From a virus: a stretch of 64,000 nucleotides of DNA. This document shows positions 51,073 through 60,355 of this stretch, piece after piece. The stretch's first letter is position 1, and each line of letters begins with the position of its first letter. The position numbers were made by a program, and so were the translations under genes. Under the pieces are notes generated by a model. That model did not search any database. It saw nothing but the letters and a program-made list of their open reading frames with translations, and was not told the DNA's origin. Location of the stretch: IMG/VR virus record IMGVR_UViG_3300037804_000222, positions 1 through 64,000 of that record, one strand, 5' to 3'.

Positions 51073-53186
51073 TTATTAATAAGAGTGCGTTTTTACTTAA
51101 TGAGATACCTCAGTTTCATCCTGCCAGTGAAGAATACTTATTATTCTGGCGAGAGGAAAAGAAACGATGTATTGAAGGGTATTGGGTAGGCGGAGTATGG
51201 ATGCCAGGCAATCTCTATTTTTATGTAAATTATTGGACCATTCTTTTAAATAAAACCGCACATTCTAAAACTAAAACCCCAGGTAAACCTTTTCTTAGAG
51301 ATCTTGAGTGGGAGTTCTTTTATAACTGGTGTGAAGCCAGAGGATTCTCAGGGTTCTCAGATGATAAAGAATTTACTTGTAATAGAGAGTTTATAGGAAA
51401 AGATAATTATGTACCCGCTGCAGAATATATGCGTAGGACACACAAAAAGAATTTAGGATGCCCTTTATGGAATAATGAAGCTAAAAACTTTATGATGATG
51501 GGGAGTCGTGGATTTGGTAAATCTTATTCTGTTGCGGGCGGAGTAATTGGACATGAGTTTGTATTTGACGGAATGAAATCATACGATCCAGAGTATATAG
51601 GTAATCCACCATCCACTGAAATTGTGGCGGGAGCAGGAGATGCTAAGTATTCAGGGGATATATTAAAAAAGACACAATTTGGATTGGATAATTTACCTGG
51701 AGGAATTGAGATTGGGAATAAATTTTTTCCTTCACCTTTCTCTAAACAATACGGAGGAAGTTGGTATTCTGGTAAAGAGGTTATTGCAGAATATAAAAAG
51801 AAACTTGGTGGTACCTGGAAAGTTATGGGTAGTAAATCCAAGATTAAACATCGTACTTTTAAGGATAACCCATTTGCTGCCAATGGTACTCGTCCTGCTG
51901 TAATGGTAATGGAGGAGATTGGTATGTTTAACAATCTTCGAGCTTCTCATGAAGCATCTGTAGAATGTATGAAAAACGGGGCCTATAAATTCGGAAGTTG
52001 TATGTATTTGGGTACAGGGGGTGATATGGAAGGTGGAGGTACTGTAGATGCTAGAGATATGTTCTACAACCCTGACGTTTATGATATGATTTCTTTTGAG
52101 GATGTGTGGGAAGATAAAGGAAAGATTTCTTACTTTGTTCCTGCATACTCTGGGCTAAACCAGTTTAAAGATGAAAATGGAAACACATTAGAAGAGCCTG
52201 CTAAGAAATATCTAGATGAATTTAGAGAGAAATTAAAGAAAAGTAAAAACTCTAGAAGCGCTTTAGATGCTGAATTGCAGAATAGACCGCTTGTACCTTC
52301 TGAAGTATTCCTTACTCGTACAGGTAACTTATTTCCTGTAGCAGATTTACTTACAAGATTAGCAGAGCTAGAAGTATCGAATAAAGAGAGGAATCACGAT
52401 TATGTAGGAGATCTTTACGTAGATTCCACTAGTAATAAAATTAAGTGGAAACCAAATGCTAAACTAACTCCGATTACAGATTTTCCTTTAAGAGGAAGTG
52501 ATGATTTATCAGGGTGTGTAGTTATATATGAAATGCCTTATGAAGATTCTGATGGAAATACTCCGTATGGCATGTATCTTGCAGGTACCGATCCTTATGA
52601 CCATGACGATTCTACTACCTCTTCATTAGGATCAACTATTATTTTAAATAAACTTACAAATAGAGTTGTAGCAGAATATACTGGAAGACCAGATACTGCC
52701 AATCAATACTATGAAAAAGTAAGACGATTATTACATTTTTATAATGCTAAGTGTTTATACGAGAACGAACGTAAAGGAATGTATCAATATTTAGAGTATA
52801 AAAATCAAACTCATCTTTTACTTGATCAGCCAGAGATCATAAAAGATGTTGTTCAAAATAGTAGAGTGAATAGAGGGAAGGGGATGCATATGTCTAAACC
52901 TCTAAAGGACTATGGAGAAGAACTTATCAAAATGTGGTTATTAGAACCTTATGAAACCGAAGGCTTACTTAATTTACATAAAATACGAAGTATCCCTTTA
53001 CTCAAAGAACTTATAGCTTATAATGATATAGGAAACTTTGATAGAGTGATGGCATTTATGATGGTTGTATACCATCTTCAAGAAGTAAGAAAAATAAAAG
53101 TGGATAAAGAAAAGAAAGTAACAACAATATATGATCAAGGATTTTGGAATAAGTCACTTTTTTCCAGAAAGAAAAAAATGTTTTAG
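51069..53186 (+). CDS. terL: Large terminase subunit
   Basis: A 705-residue terminase. The ATPase has a Walker A motif GSRGFGKS at residues 145-152 and a Walker B-like VMVMEEIGMF later. The nuclease domain has the RNase H-like metal site in AGTDPYDHDD (Asp508 and Asp511) and further acidic residues near the C-terminus. It cuts and translocates the concatemer into the prohead through the portal encoded downstream. The length is in the range of crAss-like large terminases. Its ATG overlaps the previous stop by four bases, and about 110 bases of control region follow it. Confidence 0.9.
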   Translation: MIINKSAFLLNEIPQFHPASEEYLLFWREEKKRCIEGYWVGGVWMPGNLYFYVNYWTILLNKTAHSKTKTPGKPFLRDLEWEFFYNWCEARGFSGFSDDKEFTCNREFIGKDNYVPAAEYMRRTHKKNLGCPLWNNEAKNFMMMGSRGFGKSYSVAGGVIGHEFVFDGMKSYDPEYIGNPPSTEIVAGAGDAKYSGDILKKTQFGLDNLPGGIEIGNKFFPSPFSKQYGGSWYSGKEVIAEYKKKLGGTWKVMGSKSKIKHRTFKDNPFAANGTRPAVMVMEEIGMFNNLRASHEASVECMKNGAYKFGSCMYLGTGGDMEGGGTVDARDMFYNPDVYDMISFEDVWEDKGKISYFVPAYSGLNQFKDENGNTLEEPAKKYLDEFREKLKKSKNSRSALDAELQNRPLVPSEVFLTRTGNLFPVADLLTRLAELEVSNKERNHDYVGDLYVDSTSNKIKWKPNAKLTPITDFPLRGSDDLSGCVVIYEMPYEDSDGNTPYGMYLAGTDPYDHDDSTTSSLGSTIILNKLTNRVVAEYTGRPDTANQYYEKVRRLLHFYNAKCLYENERKGMYQYLEYKNQTHLLLDQPEIIKDVVQNSRVNRGKGMHMSKPLKDYGEELIKMWLLEPYETEGLLNLHKIRSIPLLKELIAYNDIGNFDRVMAFMMVVYHLQEVRKIKVDKEKKVTTIYDQGFWNKSLFSRKKKMF

Positions 53187-53229
53187 CTATAAAAGTTAAA
53201 ACTTAAAATATAATTTAGTACATTATTAC

Positions 53230-53259
53230 TTGGACATACAAATTAAATTACTATTTTTG
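53230..53259 (+). promoter_or_regulatory. Bacteroidota-type promoter before capsid genes
   Basis: TTG at 53230-53232 and TATTTTTG at 53252-53259, with a 19-base spacer, match the consensus closely. Downstream is the palindrome AATTCGCGAATT (53266-53277) and then the ATG at 53294. It should drive the small beta-rich proteins and portal genes by host RNA polymerase. Confidence 0.7.
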
Positions 53260-53293
53260 TTCTTTAATTCGCGAATTTTAAAAAAACAATAAT

Positions 53294-53701
53294 ATGGCAA
53301 CAGTAAATGTAACACTGTCTCTTTCTAGTACAGACTTATTTGCAAAGCAAAATGTAAGTTTTACAGAAACAGACGCACTTTCTCCTGCAGGAGATCAAAT
53401 GCTTGTAGGCCGACTGGTAACTACAGGCTCAGGAACAGAAGATAATATAGCACTAAAAGCTCTAGATGGAACAAATGATCGGGCTTATGTATTCTTACAT
53501 AATTTAAGTAGTACTTCTGGTGAATATGTTAAGATTGGATTATGCGCAGCTCATGGTACAGACTCAGCATCAGGTGACTGGTTTGCAGTTTTAGGGCCTG
53601 GCGAATTCCTGTTTTTACCTACAGGAGATATGCAGGATATAGATATTGAGGCAGCGGCAGGAAACCCTGTAGTAGAATATATCTTGATGGAAAAAGCATA
53701 A
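53294..53701 (+). CDS. Small beta-rich virion protein, copy 1
   Basis: A 135-residue protein, MATVNVTLSLSSTDLFAKQN at the start, rich in Ser/Thr/Gly and alternating strands, ending LGPGEFLFLPTGD and VEYILMEKA. It is clearly paralogous to the next gene (LSSTDLF opening, GPGEFLF ending). Such pairs are typical of capsid decoration or head-fibre base proteins. A strong promoter directly upstream suggests high expression. Structural role inferred from position and composition. Confidence 0.65.
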   Translation: MATVNVTLSLSSTDLFAKQNVSFTETDALSPAGDQMLVGRLVTTGSGTEDNIALKALDGTNDRAYVFLHNLSSTSGEYVKIGLCAAHGTDSASGDWFAVLGPGEFLFLPTGDMQDIDIEAAAGNPVVEYILMEKA

Positions 53702-53721
53702 TTTATAAAATAATATAAGAC

Positions 53722-54111
53722 ATGGCAAACGCAACTTTAAACGTAACTTTTAGCATTTCCAGTACGGATTTATTTGATACTCTCAATATATCAAAGACTG
53801 TGACAGATGCTCTAACAATAGACGGTGATAACCGACAAGGTTTAACAACTTTATTAACCAGTACTTCGTATGATGATATTAATGTTAACGCATTAGGAGG
53901 ATCAACAGGTGGTGGTAAAAAAGCATATGTATATGCTAAAAATATTGATTCCACTGATGATTTAATCTTTGCAGATGATGGTTCACAGGTATTTGCAAGA
54001 TTATCTCCAGGAGAATTTCTTTTTTACCCAACGGCAGATAATACACAGATTCAAGTTAAATCTTCAGCAAATACTCCTACAGTAGAATTTTTACTACTAG
54101 AAGTAGACTAA
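53722..54111 (+). CDS. Small beta-rich virion protein, copy 2
   Basis: A 129-residue paralogue of the preceding gene, with ISSTDLFDTLNISKTVTDAL at the start and LSPGEFLFYPTADNTQ near the end, followed by a terminal strand PTVEFLLLEVD. Shared opening and closing motifs show tandem duplication, though the middles have diverged. Presumably a virion surface or head component. It lies nine bases before the portal gene. Confidence 0.65.
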   Translation: MANATLNVTFSISSTDLFDTLNISKTVTDALTIDGDNRQGLTTLLTSTSYDDINVNALGGSTGGGKKAYVYAKNIDSTDDLIFADDGSQVFARLSPGEFLFYPTADNTQIQVKSSANTPTVEFLLLEVD

Positions 54112-54120
54112 AAATAATTT

Positions 54121-56526
54121 ATGGCTTACATAGATTTCCCTAGACAAAAACTGAGTCGTAGGAAAAAGACTCAGAAATGGGGAGAAGAGTGCATAGAATC
54201 TGCATTAGGCTTAATTGGAATATACGATAATACAAGACGTAGTCCGCGACATAAAAAGAAGCGGAACTACGATTTGTATAATGGTAAATTCGATAAAAAG
54301 GATCTAGAATATGTTACAGATCCTTTAGGCTTAGGTGGAACTGCAGAACTTCCCGCTACTTTACAGTATTATGATGTAGCATCTCCTATCTTTAATCTCT
54401 TATTAGGAGAAGAAACTAAACGTGCTTTCAGTTATGTAGTACGTTCAGTTAATGAGGAGGCTATATCCAGTAAAGAAGAGGAGAAGAAATCTCAAGTATT
54501 AAGTTATTTTCAAAACTTAATGCAACAATCTGTGCAGCAATTTATGCAAACTCAGGAACAACCTCAAAGTCCTGAAGAGCAACAACAGTTAATGCAACAG
54601 GCGCAAGAGAATATTCCTGAAGAGCTTAAAAGAATTCAAAAATATTTTGATTATGATTTTCAAGATATGAATGAATCTGTAGCTCATAAACTACTTACAT
54701 ACTTTGAAAGGCAGCAAAAATTAAAAACTAAATTTAATAAAGGGTGGGAAGACGCTTTATTAGCTGGAGAAGAAATTTACTGTATAGAAGAAATTTCAAA
54801 TGAACCAGTGGTAAGGAATGTAAACCCTTTAGAGTTTTACTGCCTTCTTCCACACAATTCAGATTTAGTAGATCATGCCGATGTAATAGTTGAAGACACT
54901 TGGATGTCTGTAAATACTATTATAGATAATTTCTATGAGGATCTAACTCCTAAACAAATAGACAAATTAGAAAAAGAGCAGGGAAATAGAGCTTCTATGG
55001 AAAGCGAGAGTCTATTGAACTACCCATCCCAAGAAAAACTGTTTATTCAAAATAGAGAGGAAGAGGATGGGAATCTTTTTAATTACTACGATCAAGATGG
55101 AAATATCCGAGTTACTAAAGTAGTTTGGAAGTCTATGCGTAAGATAGGGAAGCTTTCTTACATAGATGAATTAGGAACTCCTCAAGAAACTATTGTTCCT
55201 GAAGGGTATAAAATAGACGAAGAAGTAAATGAGTCTATTGAATGGATCTGGGTAAATGAGTATTGGGAAGGTACTAAAATAGGAGATAATATTTATATAA
55301 ATATACGCCCTAGAAAAAATCAGTTTAGACATTTAGATAATTTATCTATATGTAGTTCTGGTTATGTGGGTACAATATACAATGCTAATAATTCACAATC
55401 TGTTTCTTTAATGGATAGATTAGTTCCGTGGATTTATTTGTATATAACAATGTGGTATAGACTTGAATTATCTATTGCAGCTAATCAAGGTAAAATCGCA
55501 CTTATTGATTTATCACTAGTTCCCGATGGATGGGAAGTAGAAAAGTGGATGTACTATGCACAATCAATGAAATTTGGTTTTGTAGACTCATTTAATGAAG
55601 GTAAGAAAGGACAATCCACTGGTAAATTAGCAGGTAATATATCTACGCAAAATAAAGTGCTAGATATGGAAACTGGTAATTATATCCAACAACATGTACA
55701 ATTATTAGATTTTGTAGAACAAAAGATTCATAGTTTATCTGGAGTTACTCCTCAGAGAATGGGAGCAATCTCTACTTCTGAATTAGTGGGTAATACTCAA
55801 AGAGCAGTGGTACAGTCTTCACATATTACTGAGAAACTATTTGAAGTTCATAATGAAACTAAAATTAGAGTTATGGAGTCCTTATTAAATGTCTCTAAAG
55901 AGCTTTATAAAGGAAAAACAAAAAGATTCCAATATATAACAGATGAATTAGCAAGTGTTGTATTTGCTGTTCAAGGCGATCAAATTGCTGCTTCTGAATA
56001 TGGATTATTTGTATCCAACTCTGCACAAGATACTCAAGCATTAGATGCTTTAAAACAACTTACACATGCAGCTTTACAAAACGATCAAATCTCGCTTTCA
56101 GATGTTATCGGTATTTACAACTCAAATTCTCTCGCAGATACAAGAGTTAAACTTAAACAATCCGAAAAAGAAGTTAAAGAAAGAGAATCTCAAATGCAAG
56201 AACAGCAAATGCAAATGCAACAACAACAGTTGCAAGCAGCACAGCAAGACAAAGAAATGCAAATGCAGTTCGAGCTAGAAAAAGAAAATAGAGAAGATGC
56301 TAGAAATACTCAAGACAATCAAACAAAACTAGAGATAGCTCGTATGAATGCTCAAGAGAAAGGTATGGATAGAGATTTAAATAATAATCAAATCCGTGAT
56401 GATATAGATTTAGCTAAATTACAGCTAGAGCGAGAAAAACTACAAGTTAATTCTAATATAAAACAACAAGAGTTAGAAATTAAACGAAAAGATTCAGATG
56501 CCAAAGCCAAGCGAGATAGTAAATAA
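54121..56526 (+). CDS. Portal protein
   Basis: An 801-residue portal protein of crAss-like size. A Gln-rich segment lies near residues 135-165 (SVQQFMQTQEQPQSPEEQ). The core, around residues 250-640, carries the mixed alpha/beta portal fold, with typical motifs such as SLMDRLVPWIYLYITMWYRL and LSGVTPQRMGAISTSELVGN. A long helical C-terminal barrel rich in Gln/Glu/Lys extends from about 670 (ESQMQEQQMQMQQQQLQAAQ). It forms the dodecameric ring through which the terminase packs DNA. Between the terminase and capsid genes, as expected. Confidence 0.85.
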   Translation: MAYIDFPRQKLSRRKKTQKWGEECIESALGLIGIYDNTRRSPRHKKKRNYDLYNGKFDKKDLEYVTDPLGLGGTAELPATLQYYDVASPIFNLLLGEETKRAFSYVVRSVNEEAISSKEEEKKSQVLSYFQNLMQQSVQQFMQTQEQPQSPEEQQQLMQQAQENIPEELKRIQKYFDYDFQDMNESVAHKLLTYFERQQKLKTKFNKGWEDALLAGEEIYCIEEISNEPVVRNVNPLEFYCLLPHNSDLVDHADVIVEDTWMSVNTIIDNFYEDLTPKQIDKLEKEQGNRASMESESLLNYPSQEKLFIQNREEEDGNLFNYYDQDGNIRVTKVVWKSMRKIGKLSYIDELGTPQETIVPEGYKIDEEVNESIEWIWVNEYWEGTKIGDNIYINIRPRKNQFRHLDNLSICSSGYVGTIYNANNSQSVSLMDRLVPWIYLYITMWYRLELSIAANQGKIALIDLSLVPDGWEVEKWMYYAQSMKFGFVDSFNEGKKGQSTGKLAGNISTQNKVLDMETGNYIQQHVQLLDFVEQKIHSLSGVTPQRMGAISTSELVGNTQRAVVQSSHITEKLFEVHNETKIRVMESLLNVSKELYKGKTKRFQYITDELASVVFAVQGDQIAASEYGLFVSNSAQDTQALDALKQLTHAALQNDQISLSDVIGIYNSNSLADTRVKLKQSEKEVKERESQMQEQQMQMQQQQLQAAQQDKEMQMQFELEKENREDARNTQDNQTKLEIARMNAQEKGMDRDLNNNQIRDDIDLAKLQLEREKLQVNSNIKQQELEIKRKDSDAKAKRDSK

Positions 56527-56527
56527 T

Positions 56528-56677
56528 ATGTTAGGAGAACAATTCAATAAAGCTTTAGAGTTTATTGTTACTCCTCCTGCAGAAAAAATGCCTACTATGT
56601 ATGAAGAGGTAAAACTGAATACACAGAGGGTACAGGAAGAAACCCTAAAAAAGCAACAAGAAAGATTTTTAGGTTAA
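56528..56677 (+). CDS. Small helical protein, 49 aa
   Basis: A 49-residue ORF starting MLGEQFNKALEFIVTPPAEK, ending in a coiled-coil-like Gln/Glu/Lys helix. Its ATG follows the portal stop by one base, suggesting coupling. It may be a small structural or assembly protein; function unknown. Confidence 0.5.
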   Translation: MLGEQFNKALEFIVTPPAEKMPTMYEEVKLNTQRVQEETLKKQQERFLG

Positions 56678-56749
56678 AAATATAATTTAAGAAATTATAT
56701 TTTAGCTATAAAATACGAATAATTTTAACAATACCACAGTGACAAGGTA

Positions 56750-56779
56750 TTGCATATTAACTTAAATTAATTATTTTTG
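56750..56779 (+). promoter_or_regulatory. Bacteroidota-type promoter before scaffold and capsid
   Basis: TTG at 56750-56752 and TATTTTTG at 56772-56779 with a 19-base spacer. It ends 22 bases before the scaffold ATG at 56801. The -7 element is identical to that before 53294, so these two form a matching pair of strong late promoters. Confidence 0.7.
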
Positions 56780-56800
56780 TCACTTAATAAATTAAATTCT

Positions 56801-57955
56801 ATGGCAATAGGAGAAGATAACATTTTAGATGGATTGGATTTAAGTGTGTTAGATAATCTAACCACTACTCCAAAGGAAGAAGAAAAGCAGGAGACTACTC
56901 CTGTAGGTGAGGTAGAAAATGAAGAGCCTGGTATTTTTAATCCTGAATTAAAAATACAAGAGGTTGAAGAATTACCCGAAGCCCAAGAAAAAGAAAAAGT
57001 AGATGTAGAAGAATCTAATGAACCCGAAGCAACAAATACTGAAGAAGATTCAGAGGAGCAAGTTTCAGAAACACCTGAAGCAAGCGAAGCTGAACAAACA
57101 GAAGAAGATGCTTCAGTTCTCCAAGTATTCGCAGAAATACAAAGAGAAAATGGTTTAATAGATTTTAAAGACGATGAATTTGAAAACTCAGAAGAATGGT
57201 TATTATCAAAAGTGCAAGACACTATTAATACCAAGATTGGAGAATATAAAGATTCTATGCCAGAAGAGATAAAATATCTTTTGGAAAATCACGAAGAAGG
57301 CGTTAATATATATGACTTACTTCAGTCAGATGCTCAACAAAGAAGTTATGATTCTATAGATAAAGAAAAATTATCAGATAGTGATTCATTACAAAAGCGG
57401 TTAGTTAAAGATCTATTATTATTAAATGGATTTTCAGAGGCGCAAGTTGAGAAGAAAGTTTCTAGATACGAAGATGCGGGGGTTCTTTTAGAGGAAGCCG
57501 AGGAAGCTTTAAGTACATTACAAGATGCACAAAAGCAACAAAAACAGCATTTAGTTCAGAAACAGAAAGAAGAGCAGAAACAAAGAGTTGAAGCTCATAA
57601 AGTTTGGTTAAATGATTTAAAAACTCATATAACTAAAAAAGAAGAAATTTTACCAGGATTTAATTTAACACCAAAAGATAAAGATTCTTTATATAATGGT
57701 ATTACTAAATTAGATAGACACGGTAAAAATGAAATAATGAGAATGCGGGAAAAAGATCCCGAGTTTGATTTAAAAATTGCATATTTAGCGACAGTCCTAA
57801 AGTGGGATTTTTCAGCGTTTGAGCGTCAGTCAACTACGAAATCAACTCGTAAATTGGCAGATGTAATAAAGAGTACGAAAAAAACTGGTTCCAGACCAAG
57901 TAGAGGTACTTCGAATAATGTTGATTTTGACACTATGCGAAAATCTCTACGATAG
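56801..57955 (+). CDS. Probable scaffold protein
   Basis: A 384-residue protein from the ATG at 56801; an in-frame TTG at 56777 lies inside the promoter and is rejected. The N-terminal 115 residues are extremely acidic (EEDSEEQVSETPEASEAEQT), followed by a helical Gln/Lys/Glu coiled coil around residues 215-280 and a basic C-terminus. This pattern fits capsid scaffolding proteins, which are acidic and helical and sit directly before the major capsid gene, as here. Cleavage by a protease is not evident. Assignment by context and composition. Confidence 0.6.
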   Translation: MAIGEDNILDGLDLSVLDNLTTTPKEEEKQETTPVGEVENEEPGIFNPELKIQEVEELPEAQEKEKVDVEESNEPEATNTEEDSEEQVSETPEASEAEQTEEDASVLQVFAEIQRENGLIDFKDDEFENSEEWLLSKVQDTINTKIGEYKDSMPEEIKYLLENHEEGVNIYDLLQSDAQQRSYDSIDKEKLSDSDSLQKRLVKDLLLLNGFSEAQVEKKVSRYEDAGVLLEEAEEALSTLQDAQKQQKQHLVQKQKEEQKQRVEAHKVWLNDLKTHITKKEEILPGFNLTPKDKDSLYNGITKLDRHGKNEIMRMREKDPEFDLKIAYLATVLKWDFSAFERQSTTKSTRKLADVIKSTKKTGSRPSRGTSNNVDFDTMRKSLR

Positions 57956-58002
57956 GGAGCTATTTATTTATAAACAACAAGTAATAATTTAATTAATTAA
58001 AA

Positions 58003-59442
58003 ATGGCAAACACAATTAGTTCATTACAAATGTATGCTCCTAAAAGTTGGTCTGGCTTAACAACAGAGAACCATCTAGGAAGCGTATTCGCACAAGAACC
58101 AACTTTGGTGTCTAACATCATTAGTAGAGTTTTTGGACTAAACCAATACGCAGGTTTAGATTATTTTCTATCAATTGGCGGAGGGGAGCAAGAGCTTCCA
58201 GATGACAATGATTACGAGTGGTACCTAAAAGGTGACGACGAACGTGCGATCACTATTACAAACACTTTATCAGGAACTCCTGGACAGTACGGCGCTGAAA
58301 TTCTTATTGAATTTGCAGAAAAGTACTTCGCTGTTACTGATAAACTAGTTTTAGATGATGGTGAAACAGCTGTACGTGTAATGCGTGAGCCTTACATGTC
58401 TGGTACTTCTTGGGTTTACCCTTGTGTACTTATGGCAGCAGATGCTGATGCTTTTGTAGCTAATTCTTTGTTAGCTGCGGGATCTAAGGCGAGTAAAGAA
58501 TACTCTCCACAAGAAAGAACATTGAACAAGACTTATGGTGAAACAAGCTATACTTCTCCGTTCAAAATGCGTAATGCAATGTCTTTCTTATCTAAGACTT
58601 ATACTATTCCTGGAAACATGCACCAACGTCCGTTAGTGATTGAGATGTTAGATCCTAAGTCAAACAAGACTTCTAAGATCTGGACTCAATATGCTGAATG
58701 GGAGTTTATGTGTCAGTGGATGAAAGAAAAAGAGCGTATGCTTTGGTTCTCTAAATCTAACAAGCAGGCTAATGGTACTTATAATATGTACGGAGCAAAC
58801 GGAACTCCAATTATCGAAGGTGCAGGTTTACGTGAGCAAATCTCTCCATCGTACAAGTTCCACTATACTGACTTTACAATTGACTATTTAGAAGATGTAT
58901 TATTGAATCTTTCAATTAACATTCTTCCAGAAGACCAACGTCACTTCGTAGCGTTTACAGGTGAGCGTGGTATGGTTCAATTCCACAGAGCGCTTGAAAA
59001 TCACGCAGCTCGTTTCCAACCATTAGATTCTAAAAGAATTTCTGGTGATGGACAAAACTTAGGATTCAAAGGTCAGTACAGAGAATTCATGGGCCCACAA
59101 GGGATCAAGTTTACTTTGGTACACTTACCAATGTATGATAATGAAGTTCGTAACCGTGTTGCTCACCCAAAAGGCGGATACACTGAGTCTTACCGTTATA
59201 CTATCCTTAACATGGGTACGTCAGGTGGAGAAAAGAACATCAAACGAGTATATCCTAAAGGACGTAAAGAATTAATGTGGCACGTTGCTGGTTCAACTTC
59301 ACCGTTGGGTCCAAATACAAACTTCAGTAAAGGTTCTGCGTCTGCAGTAGATGGTTATCAATTATTCGCTCAAGCTCAACAAGGTGTGCTTATTGCAAAC
59401 CCAATGTCTTGTGCAGAATTGATTTATTCATCAACTGTCTGA
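58003..59442 (+). CDS. Major capsid protein (HK97-like)
   Basis: A 479-residue protein of crAss-like major capsid type, starting MANTISSLQMYAPKSWSGLT and ending with ANPMSCAELIYSSTV. Motifs such as EHEPTLVSNIISRVFG-type loops, QYGAEILIEFAEKYFAVTDK and AFTGERGMVQFHRALE match the family layout. Codon use is more GC-rich than neighbours, as expected for the most abundant protein. There is an A/T-rich leader of 47 bases after the scaffold stop. Assembles the icosahedral shell. Confidence 0.85.
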   Translation: MANTISSLQMYAPKSWSGLTTENHLGSVFAQEPTLVSNIISRVFGLNQYAGLDYFLSIGGGEQELPDDNDYEWYLKGDDERAITITNTLSGTPGQYGAEILIEFAEKYFAVTDKLVLDDGETAVRVMREPYMSGTSWVYPCVLMAADADAFVANSLLAAGSKASKEYSPQERTLNKTYGETSYTSPFKMRNAMSFLSKTYTIPGNMHQRPLVIEMLDPKSNKTSKIWTQYAEWEFMCQWMKEKERMLWFSKSNKQANGTYNMYGANGTPIIEGAGLREQISPSYKFHYTDFTIDYLEDVLLNLSINILPEDQRHFVAFTGERGMVQFHRALENHAARFQPLDSKRISGDGQNLGFKGQYREFMGPQGIKFTLVHLPMYDNEVRNRVAHPKGGYTESYRYTILNMGTSGGEKNIKRVYPKGRKELMWHVAGSTSPLGPNTNFSKGSASAVDGYQLFAQAQQGVLIANPMSCAELIYSSTV

Positions 59443-59478
59443 TAAATAGTAATTAAATTAATATAAACACGAAAGAAG

Positions 59479-60354
59479 ATGGCAAAGAAGACAGCTAAAG
59501 CAACAGAGATTACTACTGAAGCAAAACCTGTATCAGTGAAGAAGGAAAGTGTTGTTAATAATACACCAGATAAGGTTACTTTAAAACCTATTAAGAAGAA
59601 TGGATGGCTCCCTGAAGATCACGACGGGGCCATCCGCTATTCTAAATGCTTTGAACGTTTAACTGTTCAGGCTACTAGAGGTACAGGAGTACTTAATACT
59701 GGATTAACTGAGGAAGACGAGCGTCGTCTTGAAAAGAAGATGAATATGTCTACTGGAACATTATCCCGATATAATAAAGATTATTGGACAATGTTTAGAG
59801 TAGATGTTCCTAAAGAGGGACAAATTCTTGATCTTGCCTTCCCAGAAGATGAATTAAAATATTTAGTTTTAAAAGCTCATCAGAGAGTTGCAAACTCAGA
59901 AATGGAAAGATTTGATTCTCCATTTGCAGAGTATGTAATGACTTCAGAAGAGCAAGAAGCTAAAGTAGTGAATAAGAAATCTAAACTTAAGCGTAAAGCT
60001 TACAAAGTATTTAGTAGTATGAGTACTACAGAAATGAAAGATGTTCTTAAAGTTATGGGTAAACGAGCTGGAGATGATTCGTCTGTAGATTTCGTTGAAT
60101 CACAACTGGATAAAATCGTAACAGATGATCCGCAGAACTTTCTTAATACTGTAGAAGACCCAACATTTGCTATGAGAGCATTTATTGACGATTGTATATC
60201 ATCAAGAGTTCTTGTAAAGAATGGTACTAAATATCAACTTCCTGGTGGAGATGTTGTAGGATATACACTTGAGCAAACGATTGAATATTTACAAAATCCT
60301 GATAATCAGGAAGTGTATTTAGATTTAAAAGGTAAAATGTCTATAGGCAAATAG
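59479..60354 (+). CDS. Conserved structural protein downstream of capsid
   Basis: A 291-residue protein with a Lys/Thr-rich N-terminal tail (AKKTAKATEITTEAKPVSVK) and a globular alpha-rich remainder. It follows the capsid gene by 36 bases and precedes the connector gene by one base. Members at this position in crAss-like phages are conserved and virion-associated, but I know no function. A capsid-vertex or connector-associated protein is a guess. Confidence 0.55.
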   Translation: MAKKTAKATEITTEAKPVSVKKESVVNNTPDKVTLKPIKKNGWLPEDHDGAIRYSKCFERLTVQATRGTGVLNTGLTEEDERRLEKKMNMSTGTLSRYNKDYWTMFRVDVPKEGQILDLAFPEDELKYLVLKAHQRVANSEMERFDSPFAEYVMTSEEQEAKVVNKKSKLKRKAYKVFSSMSTTEMKDVLKVMGKRAGDDSSVDFVESQLDKIVTDDPQNFLNTVEDPTFAMRAFIDDCISSRVLVKNGTKYQLPGGDVVGYTLEQTIEYLQNPDNQEVYLDLKGKMSIGK

Positions 60355-60355
60355 T

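Noticed and set aside
56777-56800. TTG start eight codons upstream of the scaffold gene
   Set aside because: The TTG is part of the -7 promoter element TATTTTTG; a transcript starting after it could not encode these codons. ATG at 56801 is used.
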